NCBI GenBank assembly: GCA_964017145.1 | Contig: OZ024847.1 | Span: 682,001 to 746,000, forward strand | Source of the DNA: Agrocybe praecox | Taxonomy: Eukaryota > Basidiomycota > Agaricomycetes > Agaricales > Agrocybaceae | DNA length: 64,000 nucleotides | Direction: 5' to 3' | In this document: in pieces, positions 34,373 through 46,627 of the stretch | How the letters are laid out: every line of letters begins with the position of its first letter | Position numbering within the stretch: the first letter of the stretch is position 1 | Notes under the pieces: model-generated | What the model saw: only the letters and a program-made list of their open reading frames with translations | What the model was told of the DNA's origin: nothing | Databases searched by the model: none | Position numbers and translations under genes: made by a program

Positions 34373-37300
34373 ACAGAGAGACAAAGGACGAAATCAGAAT
34401 ATGGCAACAAAACGAACACAAATCGAAAGAAGCACAGTTAGGCACGCTACACACAGTAACGCAAGAATATGACATAATTTGTATGCAAGAACCCCACATC
34501 AACGCGATGGGACTAACAACAGCCACAAGTGGCTGGCATGTTATATATCCAACAAACCACAGGAAAGAGGGAAACGGAACAACCAGAGCAGTAACCCTCA
34601 TAAACGCAAAACTAGATACTAACATGTGGACACAGATAGACGTCAAATCCAAAGATATAGTGGCAATACAAATTCGAACAAGCACACATACAGCAAATGT
34701 ATACAACATATACAACAGCACCGAAAATGACGAGTCAATGCAGGCACTAAAGCAACACATGGTAGAGAAGGAGCAAGAGGAATCACGGACAGGACACAAC
34801 ACCAGCAGACTCGGTCGACAAGAAGAACAGCAAATAATAAATTTATGGCTAGGCGACTTCAACAGACACCACCCGCTATGGGAAAACGACGAAAATAGCA
34901 GGTTATTCAAAAAGAAGGATCTCGAGGCGGCACAGGTGATATTAGACTTAATGTCTGACTACGGCATGGAACTAGCATTACCCAAAGGCACCCCGACCAT
35001 AAGAAACTCCAAAGGCAACCTAACACGACCGGATAACGTCTTCATAAGCGCCAACGCCACAGAGTACATAACCAAGTGCGAAGTTAGACAAGACGAAACA
35101 CCGCCAATGGCAGATCACTTCCCAATCGAAACAATCCTCAATTTACCCATCAAGAGAATCAACAAGGAACCCACACGAAACTTCCGTGCAACCGACTGGA
35201 ATGCTTTCAAAGAGACGCTCGAAACAAATCTAGCAAGAATACCGCAACCGAAGAAGCTACGCACAGCGCAAGAGATCGAAACAGCCCTCGAGAACTTGGA
35301 GCAGGCCATAACGCGCACCATTGAAAGCACAGTCCCAACAAAGCAATATAACCCCTTCATCAAAAGATGGTGGACAAAAGAGCTCGACCAAGCAAGAAGC
35401 CAGGCAAGAAGAGCCGAACGCAAGTCACGAAAATTCAAAAGCCAACCAAACCATGAGGCGCACGAAGAACGAAGAAAGACCAGAAATAGGTACAGTGAAC
35501 TCCTCAAGAAGACCAAGAGAGACCATTGGATGGACTGGCTAGAAGACCTAGGCGAAAGCTCAATGTGGGATGCTCACAAATTTATAACATCAGAACCAAC
35601 AGATGGCGGAAGAACAAGGATTCCTGCACTTCGACGCACAAATGATGATGGAACAACCACACTGGTAAAGGACAATGGAGAAAAAAGCAAGCTCCTACAT
35701 GGAGCCTTCTTTTACGAACCACCAGACAATCACGGTGTGAGCCCAGACGAAACATACCCTGAGCCAACGATACCTTTCGAAACAATAACTAATGTGCAGA
35801 TCGTACGGACCGCCAAGAGCTTAAACCCATATAAGGCCCCAGGTTCAAATGGCATATCCAACTCAGTGCTAACACATTGTATAGAACAGATAGTACCGCA
35901 CCTGGGCCCAATTTACAGAGCAACCTTCAGAGCAAAACACTACCCCAGCAAATAGAAAAATTACACTACAGTAGTCCTACGGAAACAAGGCAAAACGGAT
36001 TACACATCAGCGAATGCATACCGACCAATAGCGTTACTCGACACCATGGCCAAGCTCCTGTCAGCATGCGTGAAGAACAATTTAGAATACCACACCGAAA
36101 GGCTGCAAAATCTGGCCAAATATCAATTTGGAGGACGACCGGGATGCACCACAACGGATTCCCTACACAAGCTACTCAGATTCACGAAGGATGCATGGAG
36201 GAAGAAAAAAGAAGTAGTCGTCCTATTCATGGACGTCAAAGGTGCGTTCCCGAACACAGTGATCCCAGTGTTAATACATGATATGCGAAGCGAAGGAGTA
36301 CACAAAGAGTACACAGACTGGATTGAAAGGAAAATGAGCGGTCGCCACACCACAATAGCCTTTGATGACTACAGATCAGAACCCATACCAGTCAACAACG
36401 GCCTCGATCAAGGTTGCAATACATCCACATTCCTATACAGATACTACAATTCAGGACAGATCAAAGCAGCACAAGACTGTAAAAACGAACTAGCAACTAA
36501 CTACGCAGACGATGCCATCAACGCAGCAGCAGGAGACACTCTACAAGATGCAGCCAAACGACTAGAAAATGCCTTCCACAGAGAGGGAGGACCATCGGAA
36601 TGGGCCAGAACTCATTTCTCGCAATATGAGTACCACAAATTCGTATGTATGGCTCTGACGCGCAAACATGTAGAAGACCCAAACAGTCAGGGCAAAAGAA
36701 CAAAGCAACCACCAATTGAACTAACTCTCGACGGACGCAAAATCAAGGCTGCAGAACATCACAAATTTCTGGGAGTAATCATCGACCAAGAACTCCGATT
36801 CAAGCAACATGCCATGTACGCAATCGAAAAGGGCACCAAGATGGCCAACCAAATAAGACGACTAACAAAGAATGCTGGAGGAATGAAGGGAAAGCTGGCT
36901 AGACGTATGTATTTTGGCAGTGTAGTACCGAGCATGCTATATGCAGCAGATGTGTGGTGCAATCCTCCACTAAAAGAAGACGGGAAAAGAATGAGAGGTA
37001 CGACAGGTGTAATAGCAAAACTAAACACAATCCAGAGACAGGCTGCCATACAGGCAACCGGAGCCCTGAAAACGACACCAACAGACCTACTATTCGCGCA
37101 CGCAGACATGATGCCAATAGAATACCTAATACAGAAAACACACGACACATCAGCTCTACGTCTAGCGACTCTACCAAAACAACATCCATTATATCACGAC
37201 ATCAAATCGGCAACCAGAAGACAACCCAGAAGACATCCAGCGCCATTACACGTAATCATGAATATGCACAAGAGCATTCAGAGAGGAGTAGAAATCATCG

Positions 37301-38391
37301 ATACCCAAAAAAGACCGCCAAAATGGAAACCAGTAATCAAAATTCGGATAGCACAAGACAAAGAACAGGCCATACAAATGGAAAGGGACGATCAGAGCGA
37401 CATAAAAATCTACACTGACGGATCAGGCAAAGATGGAAAAGTTGGAGCAGCAGCGGTACTCCAGTACGGCCATCGACAACAACAGACAGCAAGACACCAC
37501 ATCGGATCCCTCAAGAGGCATACGGTACACAGCGGCGAGTGCATCGGACAGCTATTAGGTCTAGGACTCCTCAAAGAGTTCGCCAAAAGAAACGACATAA
37601 GAAACTCAACGATAAGCATAGCAGTAGATAACCAAGCTTCACTACGTGACCACGAAAAACGCAAACCAGGTCCAGGGCACCACATAACACAAGCAGTCAG
37701 TGAAGAATATGAAAAGCTCATGCATAAATATCCAAACACAACGATGTACATGAGATGGGTACCGGGACACAAGAACATAGTGGGCAGCGAGACGGCAGAC
37801 AAAGAAGCCAAAACAGCAACCAAGGGAGCCCACAAAAACAAGGCCGGCACTACAACGCAACACAGAATCCTCAAGAAAGAAATACCGGGAAGCAAAAACG
37901 CGATCAAACAAGAGCTCGAACAGAAGAGAAACAGGAAATACAAGGAAAACTTCAAGAAAGGAACAAGATACAGGAACTTAGCGGCAATAGACGAAACAGC
38001 ACCCTCTGGCAATTTTCGAAAGATGTGCGAAAAGTTAAACAAGGCGAGTGCGAGCATCCTAGTTCAACTACGAACAGGCCACGTCCCACTGAAAGCATAC
38101 CTAAGGAAATTTCGAATCACGGACAACGCCATATGCGAACAATGCAATAAAGACGAAGAAACAGTGACTCACTTTATAAAGCACTGCCCAGCATACACGA
38201 AGCAGAGGAGAGATCTAAAGAAGAGAATAGGGAAGCAAAGCAAGTTAGGCACGACACTATTGGGCAACAAGAAAAACATAGGGAACACACTCAAATACAT
38301 AAGGGACACCAAGAGATTTCAAGAAACACACGCAAAAATAAACACAGGAGACGAGAGCACAACGGGAGGGAAAGAACCAAGGGAGAGATAG
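34369..38391 (+). pseudogene. LINE ORF2 (endonuclease, RT, RNase H), one internal stop
   Basis: A 1,340-codon frame. The N-terminal endonuclease shows IRIWQQNEHKS, CMQEPHIN, LWLGDFNRHHPLW (residue about 160) and ADHFPIE. The reverse transcriptase includes YKAPGSNGISN, YRPIALLDTMAKLL, YQFGGRPGCTTTDSLH, LFMDVKGAFPN, GLDQGCNTS and the catalytic NYADDAI near residue 710. RNase H shows IKIYTDGSGKDG near residue 1,014, SGECIGQLLGL and AVDNQASL. The CCHC knuckle CEQCNKDEETVTHFIKHC lies near residue 1,254. An in-frame TAG at 35,953-35,955 replaces the residue after YPSK, where related elements have Trp. This breaks the protein inside the RT. Confidence 0.88.
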
Positions 38392-38715
38392 CAGGAAAAC
38401 ACAAAGGGCAGCGTCGAACACAAAATACGTCACAACACACTAATCCACCACAATACAATCCACCTTAATAATCAAACCTACGTTAAAGCATACGATATTC
38501 AACATACTCAAACTTCATCATATAATCAACATATCGCAACCCACATATTTTGCCGTTGAGGCAAGCGAGCAGCCAAAGGCGCCCAAATCAACCAACCAAC
38601 AATGGAAGAACAGACAGGGGAGACAAGACCACGGGGTTACACATAACAATGCACACATACTGTAGTAGATAGCCGTCCGACATAGGGTGGATGCCCCAAC
38701 GGACGTAAATGGAAA

Positions 38716-38749
<34 letters not shown>

Positions 38750-38756
38750 CCAATCC

Positions 38757-39018
38757 AGATGCCCGAACACCCCCAACGTGCGTGAGAACATTCAAATCAA
38801 GGATGAAGACGACGTCGACAACAGTTTTATTTGCATATGTGGTTCGTGTTGTAATGAAAGTACAGATTGTCGGTCATTAACCATCCATTTACGACTCACT
38901 GTCTTATGCCAAGGATTTGTTTTCTCTCGATTCTTATGTTTCTATTTTTAGCACATCCCTCATGGCCCATACTCTCGGCCGTCCCACCTGTATATGCTAG
39001 CTTCATATATAAAATATA
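38757..39018. other. ancestral flank between LINE and KDZ element
   Basis: 262 bases without a gene. They continue the sequence that lay beyond the LINE insertion point and end at the left terminus of the KDZ element. Confidence 0.5.
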
Positions 39019-39638
39019 GGCAGTTGCCTAACAGCCTTCATAAATGCCTGTGGGCAGTTGCCTAACTGCCTAATATGGAAGCACCTAAAAAGGAAGGCTT
39101 TTTCGTGCCGGGGGGTGGCATATATAGGTGGGATATGGCTTTTAGAGAGCGGGGATGGGTCATTCTGTGGCCGAGGTGCCGTCCAGGGGGCGGGAGAGGG
39201 ATATACAGCATTGGCGGGCAGGCGGGCATCGGCCGACACAGCCACATCCGCGCCAAACGCACGAAACAGCATTCTTGGACGTCGAGCGGGCTAGTTTGAT
39301 GGTTTTGGGGCGGAATTGGCGCGGGAAACTTCGCCATAAGGGATATATCTATTTTAGAGAATTTTCGGCACCCTTTGCGCGCCAATTGGGAGGAGGGGAG
39401 GGATGGATTGGCGAGGATGCAGTTGGATGACGCCCTGGATATTATTATCTAAATATAGGGACGGGCGCTGGGCTATTTTTAAAATAGGCGAGCGCTACGG
39501 CTATTTCGGATAAACACCGCTGCGGACTTTGTCTAGGCCCTGAGATTAGATTAGATAAATGTAACCAGGTCTATTTTAATACAGCGCTAATGGTTATTTC
39601 GGCTAAAAGCACCCCCGGACTTGCGGACTTTGTCTAGA
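39019..39638 (+). repeat. KDZ left terminal inverted repeat (620 bp)
   Basis: The reverse complement of 50,996-51,615. It ends at ...TGTCTAGA, after which the two sides diverge. GATTAGATTAGAT occurs inside it near 39,543. ORFs here are mirrored at the right end and are not genes. Confidence 0.9.
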
Positions 39639-41345
39639 GTCTAAACCCTCAGATTAGATTAGATATGCGTATCTATGTCTATAAAGAGATCTAACTAATA
39701 ACGGCCCGCACGGACACGTGATAAATTTCACATGCGCCGTGGCCTCTTTCTAGTTGCTTCGCCTATTGTTCTTGGTTTCCTACCACCATTTCCCCTGCCT
39801 CTGTACGCGTTCTCCTCAGTGACTGTTATTTTTTCGGACTCCATTCGTGCTGCATTGGTGGGTAGGTGGAGGGATAGGTGTTCAATGTTTAATGACTGTA
39901 AGTTTCATACTTTTCTATCTTCTGACGTGTAGTTGAAGTCGCCCATTACTTCGACGACACCTGTACAGTCTCCTATGAGAGGTGCACAACTCCCGGGTAG
40001 CCAAGAGAGTAGGCACAGTTTACCCTTCCTTTCTGAATCTCCCAATACGTATCCCTCCCTCTACCTAGCACCTCATCCGGCGGGGTCACGACTGATGCAT
40101 GTCCCATCGCTAATGGCGAGTCCACCTTTCCAATGCTTCACCCACCCTTCCGATGCCTAATTCAGCCTCTCAGCTATGTAAGTCCCCCCTTGCGCTGCCG
40201 CCTACCTTTTCTGAAGCAGCAACTGACCCTGCGTAATTCATCATTCCGATCCCTATCCTACCATTTCATTAGGTATGTGTGTTTGCGCTGACGGCCTTTC
40301 TGTTTTACCCGGTAAGTCTACGTTTAGGCCCATACCCAAGTTTCTCTGCTGCTCACAACGTGTATCTGTCTGTTCTAGGTGCTGCCCCCCTGTTTCCCAT
40401 CGCAATCGACGTTCACGCCCACGTAAATTGCCGTCCCCAGTTCGGTCTACCTTTCATTCACCACATTCGATCCCACGCTACTGTTTGATGGACGTTCCTT
40501 ATCCCATCCTTTGACCCAGGTATCCCCGTTCTGGGTGCCACCCCCTGTTTCACTCGCACCCGATGTATACGCCTTCATATGACCCACGTAATTTGCTGTC
40601 CCAAGTCCTGTCTATCTTTCATTCGCCATACTCGATCCCACGCTACTGTTTGAACGATGTTTCTCATCCGACCCTTCGACCCATGTATCCCCTTTCTAGG
40701 TGCCGTCCCCTCTCTAGCGTATACGCCTTCATTTTACCCATCTAAATTACCATTCCAACTCCTGCTCGTCTTTCATTCATCGCATCTGATTCCACGCTAC
40801 TGTTTGACTCACATATCTTCTTTCCGTTCAACCTGCCGTGTACCTAATTTTACGCTTCAACCGATGCCCAACCTCCGTTACGTCTTCATTCACCACACCG
40901 GATTCCACGCTACTTTTTGACCCATGTATCACACCATTCAACCTGCCGTGTATCCAATTTTACGCTTCAACCGATGTCCAACCTCCGATACGCGTACATC
41001 CAATACGTTTAGAACCGCTCCGCCAATCCCAGTCCAGTCCCCTATCCTTTGATCGCTGTACATAGGTTCAATTTCTCAAGTAAGTTCTATTGATCGCCTC
41101 CTCCGTTATTGTCCCTAATTTTTCTGTATTTATGTCTTCAAGCAGCATTCCGTACATACTCAATCCCCCATACACGCCTGACTATCCTCGTAATACATCG
41201 TTTTTCTATCCCCCTCCTATCTTTACTATCTTTTTCTTTCGTTCCCTACCATTACATATTTATGCCTTAGCAGTTGGTAGCAGCAATATACTGTATATTC
41301 AAATGGCTCATACATCAACAGTGCGCTATGTTATAAGTGATTAAG
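39639..41345. other. KDZ left internal non-coding region with degenerate repeats
   Basis: 1.7 kb between the TIR and the transposase stop. The C/T-rich top strand carries a degenerate tandem array (separate entry). I see no supported gene. Confidence 0.5.
40440..41005 (+). repeat. degenerate tandem repeat, about four units
   Basis: Units contain TTTCATTCACCACATTCGAT, CCACGCTACTGTTTGA and GACCCATGTATC in order, repeating near 40,450, 40,617, 40,770 and 40,890 at 120-170 base spacing. Within it CATTCAACCTGCCGTGTA and TTTTACGCTTCAACCGATG are each repeated twice. It lies wholly inside the KDZ element. Confidence 0.7.
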
Positions 41346-44300
41346 TCAAAAGTAAGGGATCTCGTCGTCGTCGTCCTCATTCTCCTCATTTCCATCCTCA
41401 TCCAATAGGTCATCGGCCTCGCTGTCTGAGTCGCACTCCGTGTTACTACCCTGAGTTGAATCGTCCAGGGGGGACTTCCATATTGTACGAAATTGATTGC
41501 CAAGTGCTTGCTGAAGATCCGATTGTAACGTCGCGTATGCAGAGAGGCCCTCAGCTAACTCTTTGCTGATATCAATCCGAAGTGCTTTCCGAGCAATCCA
41601 CCAATCGCTCTTCCAAGTCAGGAACTCCAAGGTTCGTCGCATTTCCTCTTTCAACAGGACGACTTCTTCTTTCGCCCGTGTAGCTCTTGCGCGACTCTTA
41701 GCCCACTCAGAACGCAAAATCTCGTCTGATGCCTCGTGTACATCATGCGAGTCGGCGTTCATGGTCCATATCCACGACAGGGTACGTCTAGTCTCTCCAG
41801 TTCCGTCACGCCTGTCCCGTGGTTCATTGAACAGGGATACTTCACTAGTGTCAAGCTCAGGTGTATCAGTTGCGCCGGATACATGACCATCTTCGGTGAC
41901 ACCAGCACGGCCTTGACGTACACATAGCTTGTTCGGATCTTGGTACCCCCTTATATCGCCATCTTCGAGTTCACGGAGAGATTGTTCCCATGTGCCTGGT
42001 CCACAAAGTTTTCGATAAGCGATGCGTGCGGCTCTGTACTTCGTTGCGCTAGCGCGCGTGCGCTCATGAACCCTGTCGATGATTGCGCGAGACCTTGTTC
42101 CATCCCTTTGTCCTCGAATGTTCTTATTCTTGAATAGGATCATTCGGCTTTTAATCCTGAGGATGTGGCGAATCGAGTCGAGGGCATCATGGCATTGTGC
42201 TAGGCGAAGTTTCTCTTCAATATCGGCCAAGCCAGCAATGCAGACATGATCACGATGGGGGATGGATATATTTGATGGAAGGAACAATTCGGCGTCTTCG
42301 GGGTGGATGGATGGCTGTGACGCTAGGTTAGACTTAGCCAGATCTGTACGGTATTGAAGAATTCCTGGAATATAGACAGGGAGTATTTCTTCCCATGCAC
42401 TAATTCTGTTCCGTAAGAGGTTTCTTTGTTCGGTAAGGGTCCCCTCTTGTCTATCAGTTGACCGAGGAGTCAATCCTTTGGCTGCTCTACGAACACGACG
42501 TCTAAATAAACAATCAAAAGGTTAGATACTCCAGAATGATTGTGTATAGGAAGACATACTGAATGTCTTCTAATTCCAAGCCCATAATTATGAATGCAGA
42601 CACGCTGGTGGCGTGCATCATGACACGCCCTTGTTGTAAATAGATTTCTTCTTCCTGGGCAAGCTTCTTTCTGACTTCCGCTTCAGAAACGTCTAGACAT
42701 GTCAAAAATTAGTAGTTGATGACAAGATCATGCCGAAATATGTACTTACTGGTTCCCTCGACATGATAAGGATTTAGTTTTGTTTTCGGAAATGAATCAG
42801 CTTCCCATTCAATGCACATAGTTTCCCATAGCTGAGGTAAGTGAGCTGAACTTGGGGAGGACTTCAGAGAATCCGTCAGGCCTCGATGTGCCTCGAATTG
42901 AGTGTTCCTCTCGGCCAGGGCGGCCTTGTATTTCCTCATGAGAGTTTTCCCTAATCCGATATATTTTTGCCAGTTCCAAAAATTGAAATGATCATCGAGG
43001 ACGTCTTGACGTGATCCGGGTCCTTGGGTTTTGGTGGAATTGCCAAGAGGATTGTGTCCAGACCAGACACGCTCAGGCACTTCTAAGTCTGAAGAACCGA
43101 CCCCGGGGATGAAATTAAGAGAAAAAACTTGATGGTTAGCCTTTCCGTGCATAGGCTCGTGTAGTTTGGGTATCGCTGGAATGAGTTTCGTACTAGTAGT
43201 GTTGAATTTGATCTCATCGGGCCAATGTCCCTCGATTCGCTTCTGTAAATTCACGAACCATTGGCAAGCTATATCATAACTAATCAAAATCGTAAGCGAT
43301 GTAAAAATCTTAATAGCCGATCCAAAAATAAAATCCATGTTTGCGTATCTGTTTAATTGATTATAAATCGCAGTGTCAGTCGAAATTTGTTAACAAAAAA
43401 TATATAGCCATCATTACCTTTCCCCTTTTTGCAGATTTCCGACACCTAACGGCATGATCATTTCTGATCTCCCACAGAATACACCACCGACACCAGTATG
43501 TCTGAGACCCCGCGAAAATCGGGTGGATGCTTTTTCTAAAGCTTGAAGTCCAACACAAGTACTGATCTAGTACACGTAAATGAAGAACAAAAAACTTGAA
43601 ATGAGAGGAGTACTTACATCCTCATCATTAGCTCTACTTAGTACATAGGACTCGTAGGGCTCACGAGGAACCATAAACGCCCATCCAATCCCGAGCCCGG
43701 GATCTTGAGAGTAGTTGGAAACGAGCTGATTTTTTAGCCGAAAATTAGCGTCCATGCAGACGAACACCATATAAATAAATCTGTTGGATGTCATTAGTGT
43801 CGATAATAGAATAGAGCATGAATATCAATGATCAATGATCGAGACTTACTTCGTTTCGGGAGGCGAATTCTCCCATCCGACTGGCAAGTTGACGCCTTCT
43901 CGGGGGCATGAGGGACATGGTACTGCTAGTTCCCCTGGCCGTGTACCCGCCACGCCAGAAATGACATGGGCACGACCTCCCCATTTAAGCATCTTGAGAT
44001 GTCTCCATTGAAGAATTATTCGCATCAAGGGACGATACCGTTGTTTTGGCACAGAGATACCAGTATTCACGGTGAGTTTTTCGATGGCACGGTAGAAGTC
44101 ATATGTTGACGCTTTCGTGGTGAGAGCAAGTTTGTGAAGAAAGTCGAGAAATGTGAAGGTAGCGCATGTTTTGACAGTGATTTGGGAGGCAGGATAAAAG
44201 CCCCGTCGCAGAAGTTGAATGTGATCGGGGATTGCACGATCACAGCCACAGTATTGAATAGCGACCTCGTGAACTCCGGTTGTATGGAGTATCAAGAATG

Positions 44301-45120
44301 CCTGATGACAAGCGATCGGGTTGGAGCAGTATTGGCTCCCATGATTGAGCTGGACTTTGAGACCCATCTCTTTGAGTGAAATGGGCATAAATTTTTGTCC
44401 CGTCCACCTCTGCAAGTAATGTGAGAAATAAATGAGTTATGTCGTTATTTTATACCAACAAAACCCACCGATATTATGTGCAGGGGATGTGTGCGATGAC
44501 GTTTCAAGCAACACGGAGCGCATACCAAATCGGGAATGACGCAATCTTGACATCGATATTGTGGTTGCCCCGGTTCAGCTGCCTTCCGAGCAAGGCAATC
44601 TGGGCACTCCTTTGCGGTTCGGAAATCACCTCTACCTGCCCATCGCACAATTTCATCAAGGTATAATTGGCGGTATGTATCTTTCCAGACTACATGCGGT
44701 CTTTTCTTGAGAGAGAGTCAGTATCTTATCTTATCTCTCTTCCCATCAATAGATTCGGCCCAAATAATCACTCACCGAGACGCGACTTTGTTTGTATTTC
44801 TTCTTCGCCGGCAACTCTTCAATCTGCACTACCTGGGACTCGAACACATCTCCGTCGATAACATAATTATAGTTTTCATCATTGGGATCCAAGGAGAGTT
44901 CAGGATCGTCCATTGGTTCCCACGCATTAGTGTCCATCCAAGCCGCGTCAACCGATATCCGTTCCGATGGCGCTGTGAAGTGACTGTTAGCTTGTCCAAC
45001 GCGCAGAAGATATCCCTCGCATGCATGGATAGCTCGTTGGCTGCTTGGGACTGGTACGCTGTCATGGTAGGCACCTCCTTCATCTCGGTGTCTCTTTCGT
45101 GTACGCTGCTTTGTAGACAT
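41346..45120 (-). CDS. KDZ transposase (CxC2 cysteine cluster)
   Basis: Transposase of the Kyakuja-Dileera-Zisupton superfamily, an RNase H-fold enzyme expanded in basidiomycetes. Exon 1 starts MSTKQRTRKRHRDEGG. Next come WKDTYRQLYLDEIVRW and a CxC2-type cysteine cluster near 44,600 (CPDCLARK, YRCQDC, CAPCCLKRH). Then WTGQKFMPISLKEMGL, IQYCGC, FIYMVFVCMDANFRLKNQ (43,780), and GLQALEKASTRFSRG with NLQKGERYANMDFIFGS. DIACQWFVNLQKRIEGHWP lies near 43,270 with a likely catalytic Asp. IPAIPKLHEPMHGK, HNPLGNSTKTQGPGSRQDVL and DDHFNFWNWQKY follow. The C-terminal part has coiled-coil and acidic stretches, ending DDDDEIPYF at 41,346. Exon joins are clean and no lesion was noticed. Confidence 0.88.
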
Positions 45121-45926
45121 GAGGATTGACGAGGTTGAGAATGTATAAGAATGAAGGCTGAGTTAAAGTACCGAAGGAACTTCACTCTTCTTATATACGT
45201 AGGTTTAGTAAAAAAGGATGTGTAGATAAACAACATGTGTACTGTACATTCAGATATATATAGGAATAGCACTCAAAAAAAATAGATGTAAGCGGACGGA
45301 AAACAAAGCACATTTAGATAACCGGCAAGGCTATCTAGTCAGAGTTATCAAGCGGGGTGATTTTGTATCGCTCTCCACTGCTCAAACGGCCAATAGCACG
45401 CCCAGTTTCACTTGTAATTATATAATATGACATTCCACGAATTTCTGCTTGTCAGTAGAGTACACTATCACAAATTTTGGGACGGGATAACTATCCAGGC
45501 ACCCCATACTCAAGGTTTTTCAAAATATGCATAAAACAACATCAAGTGAGCTTGGATACGGTTCCTACTATCCACCATACTTATCAGCCGATACGCTGTC
45601 TTCGTGAGAAATGTATTGAAATACATTTCAAATGATTTTTTCATTGGTTTTCTTATTAACTACATGTGTTTCTAAGCACTCATAACTACAAGATACGAGT
45701 ACACCAAGCAATTATCTTAGAGACTCGTATCGCGTAAGTTATTCTGACTCGAGATAGGAATAGCGTGCTCCAGTCAAAAATAGAAAGAGCCCACCGAATG
45801 GGGAAACATCTAATCTGGTTGACGTTCGCGTTATGTGGACGTCGCTAACGTTGTTCCGGGACGCTTATAAAGAAACGAGGGATTGATAGGCAGGTTTCTA
45901 TTGTTCCCAACTTGGCGGATTAACCC
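45121..45926. promoter_or_regulatory. divergent promoter region inside KDZ element
   Basis: 806 bases between the transposase start (-) and the basic protein start (+), with no coding content. Both promoters should lie here. TATATATAGGAAT occurs near 45,254. Confidence 0.4.
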
Positions 45927-46416
45927 ATGCCTCAATATACACAGGAAGATGACAATGCACGCCGCAAAGCATACCGAAAGAGCTACTACAGAAGGTAAGC
46001 ACCATTCGTGATCATTCGTTATATTTTGTATGTGTTCTCAATGTATACTACAGTAATATTTATCAGGAGCGCCAAAGGAATCGAGAACGAGCGCAAAGGT
46101 GGGCCACTCGGTTTGTCATTGAGTTACTTACCCATAGGTCATGACTCATTTCCAGACAACGCTCCGAAATATCCAATGCAGAAAGAGAACGACGCAAGAA
46201 CATGCATCGTGTGGCACAAGCGAAGTACAGGGAAGCCCATAGGGAGATAATAAACGTAAAAAAAGTGATGTACCGGTATGCCCAAGTTCTCCACACCTGA
46301 TATCATTGATATTAACTCCTTCTAGATCACATAAAAAGCAACAAGTGCAGATTGAAAGGGATGAGGCGGAGTTTCTGGAACTTTGGGGAAGGGCCTTGAG
46401 TTCCGGCTTAGATTAG
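45927..46416 (+). CDS. small basic, bZIP-like protein carried by the KDZ element
   Basis: Four exons give a protein of about 107 residues: MPQYTQEDDNARRKAYRK, then ERQRNRERAQR, AERERRKNMHRVAQAKYREA, and QQVQIERDEAEFLELWG, ending at 46,416. Introns are short with GT/AG ends (45,995, about 46,102 and about 46,276 are donor starts). The Arg/Lys-rich helix followed by an amphipathic segment looks like a DNA-binding basic region plus coiled coil, but a true leucine zipper is not evident. Such small basic proteins next to a KDZ transposase may assist DNA binding; that is inference. Confidence 0.65.
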
Positions 46417-46627
46417 GGACTCAATTTAATTGAATATCATTTTCTCTCACTCAGGGACGACATATTGTGCCACAGAGAGAAGGGATGTATTTACAGTAAC
46501 CACCACATTGTATACACATGTGAAACATATCTAAAATACTAGTTATGTAAAACTCATGCACAACCGAACAAGAAGCTACAGGCTAGCGAACAAGAGAACA
46601 CAAATCTATGAGTGTCCAAGAGGTATT

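Larger units (their letters stand above)
32264..38743 (+). mobile_element. Tad1-like non-LTR retrotransposon (LINE), about 6.48 kb
   Basis: Two ORFs, a 5' leader of about 160 bases, a 3' UTR and a 30-A tail (38,717-38,746). AAAGTACCAATCC flanks it at 32,251-32,263 and 38,744-38,756, a 13-bp target duplication that overlaps the tail by three As. ORF1 has nucleocapsid-type Cys/His knuckles. ORF2 has an apurinic-type endonuclease, reverse transcriptase, RNase H and a C-terminal CCHC. That order is typical of the fungal Tad1 clade. The sense strand is strongly A-rich. It carries one nonsense codon in each ORF. Confidence 0.92.

Noticed and set aside
39155..39430. ORFs inside the KDZ terminal repeats
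   Set aside because: They are mirrored exactly at 51,204-51,479 because the DNA is an inverted repeat, with no domain or splice support.
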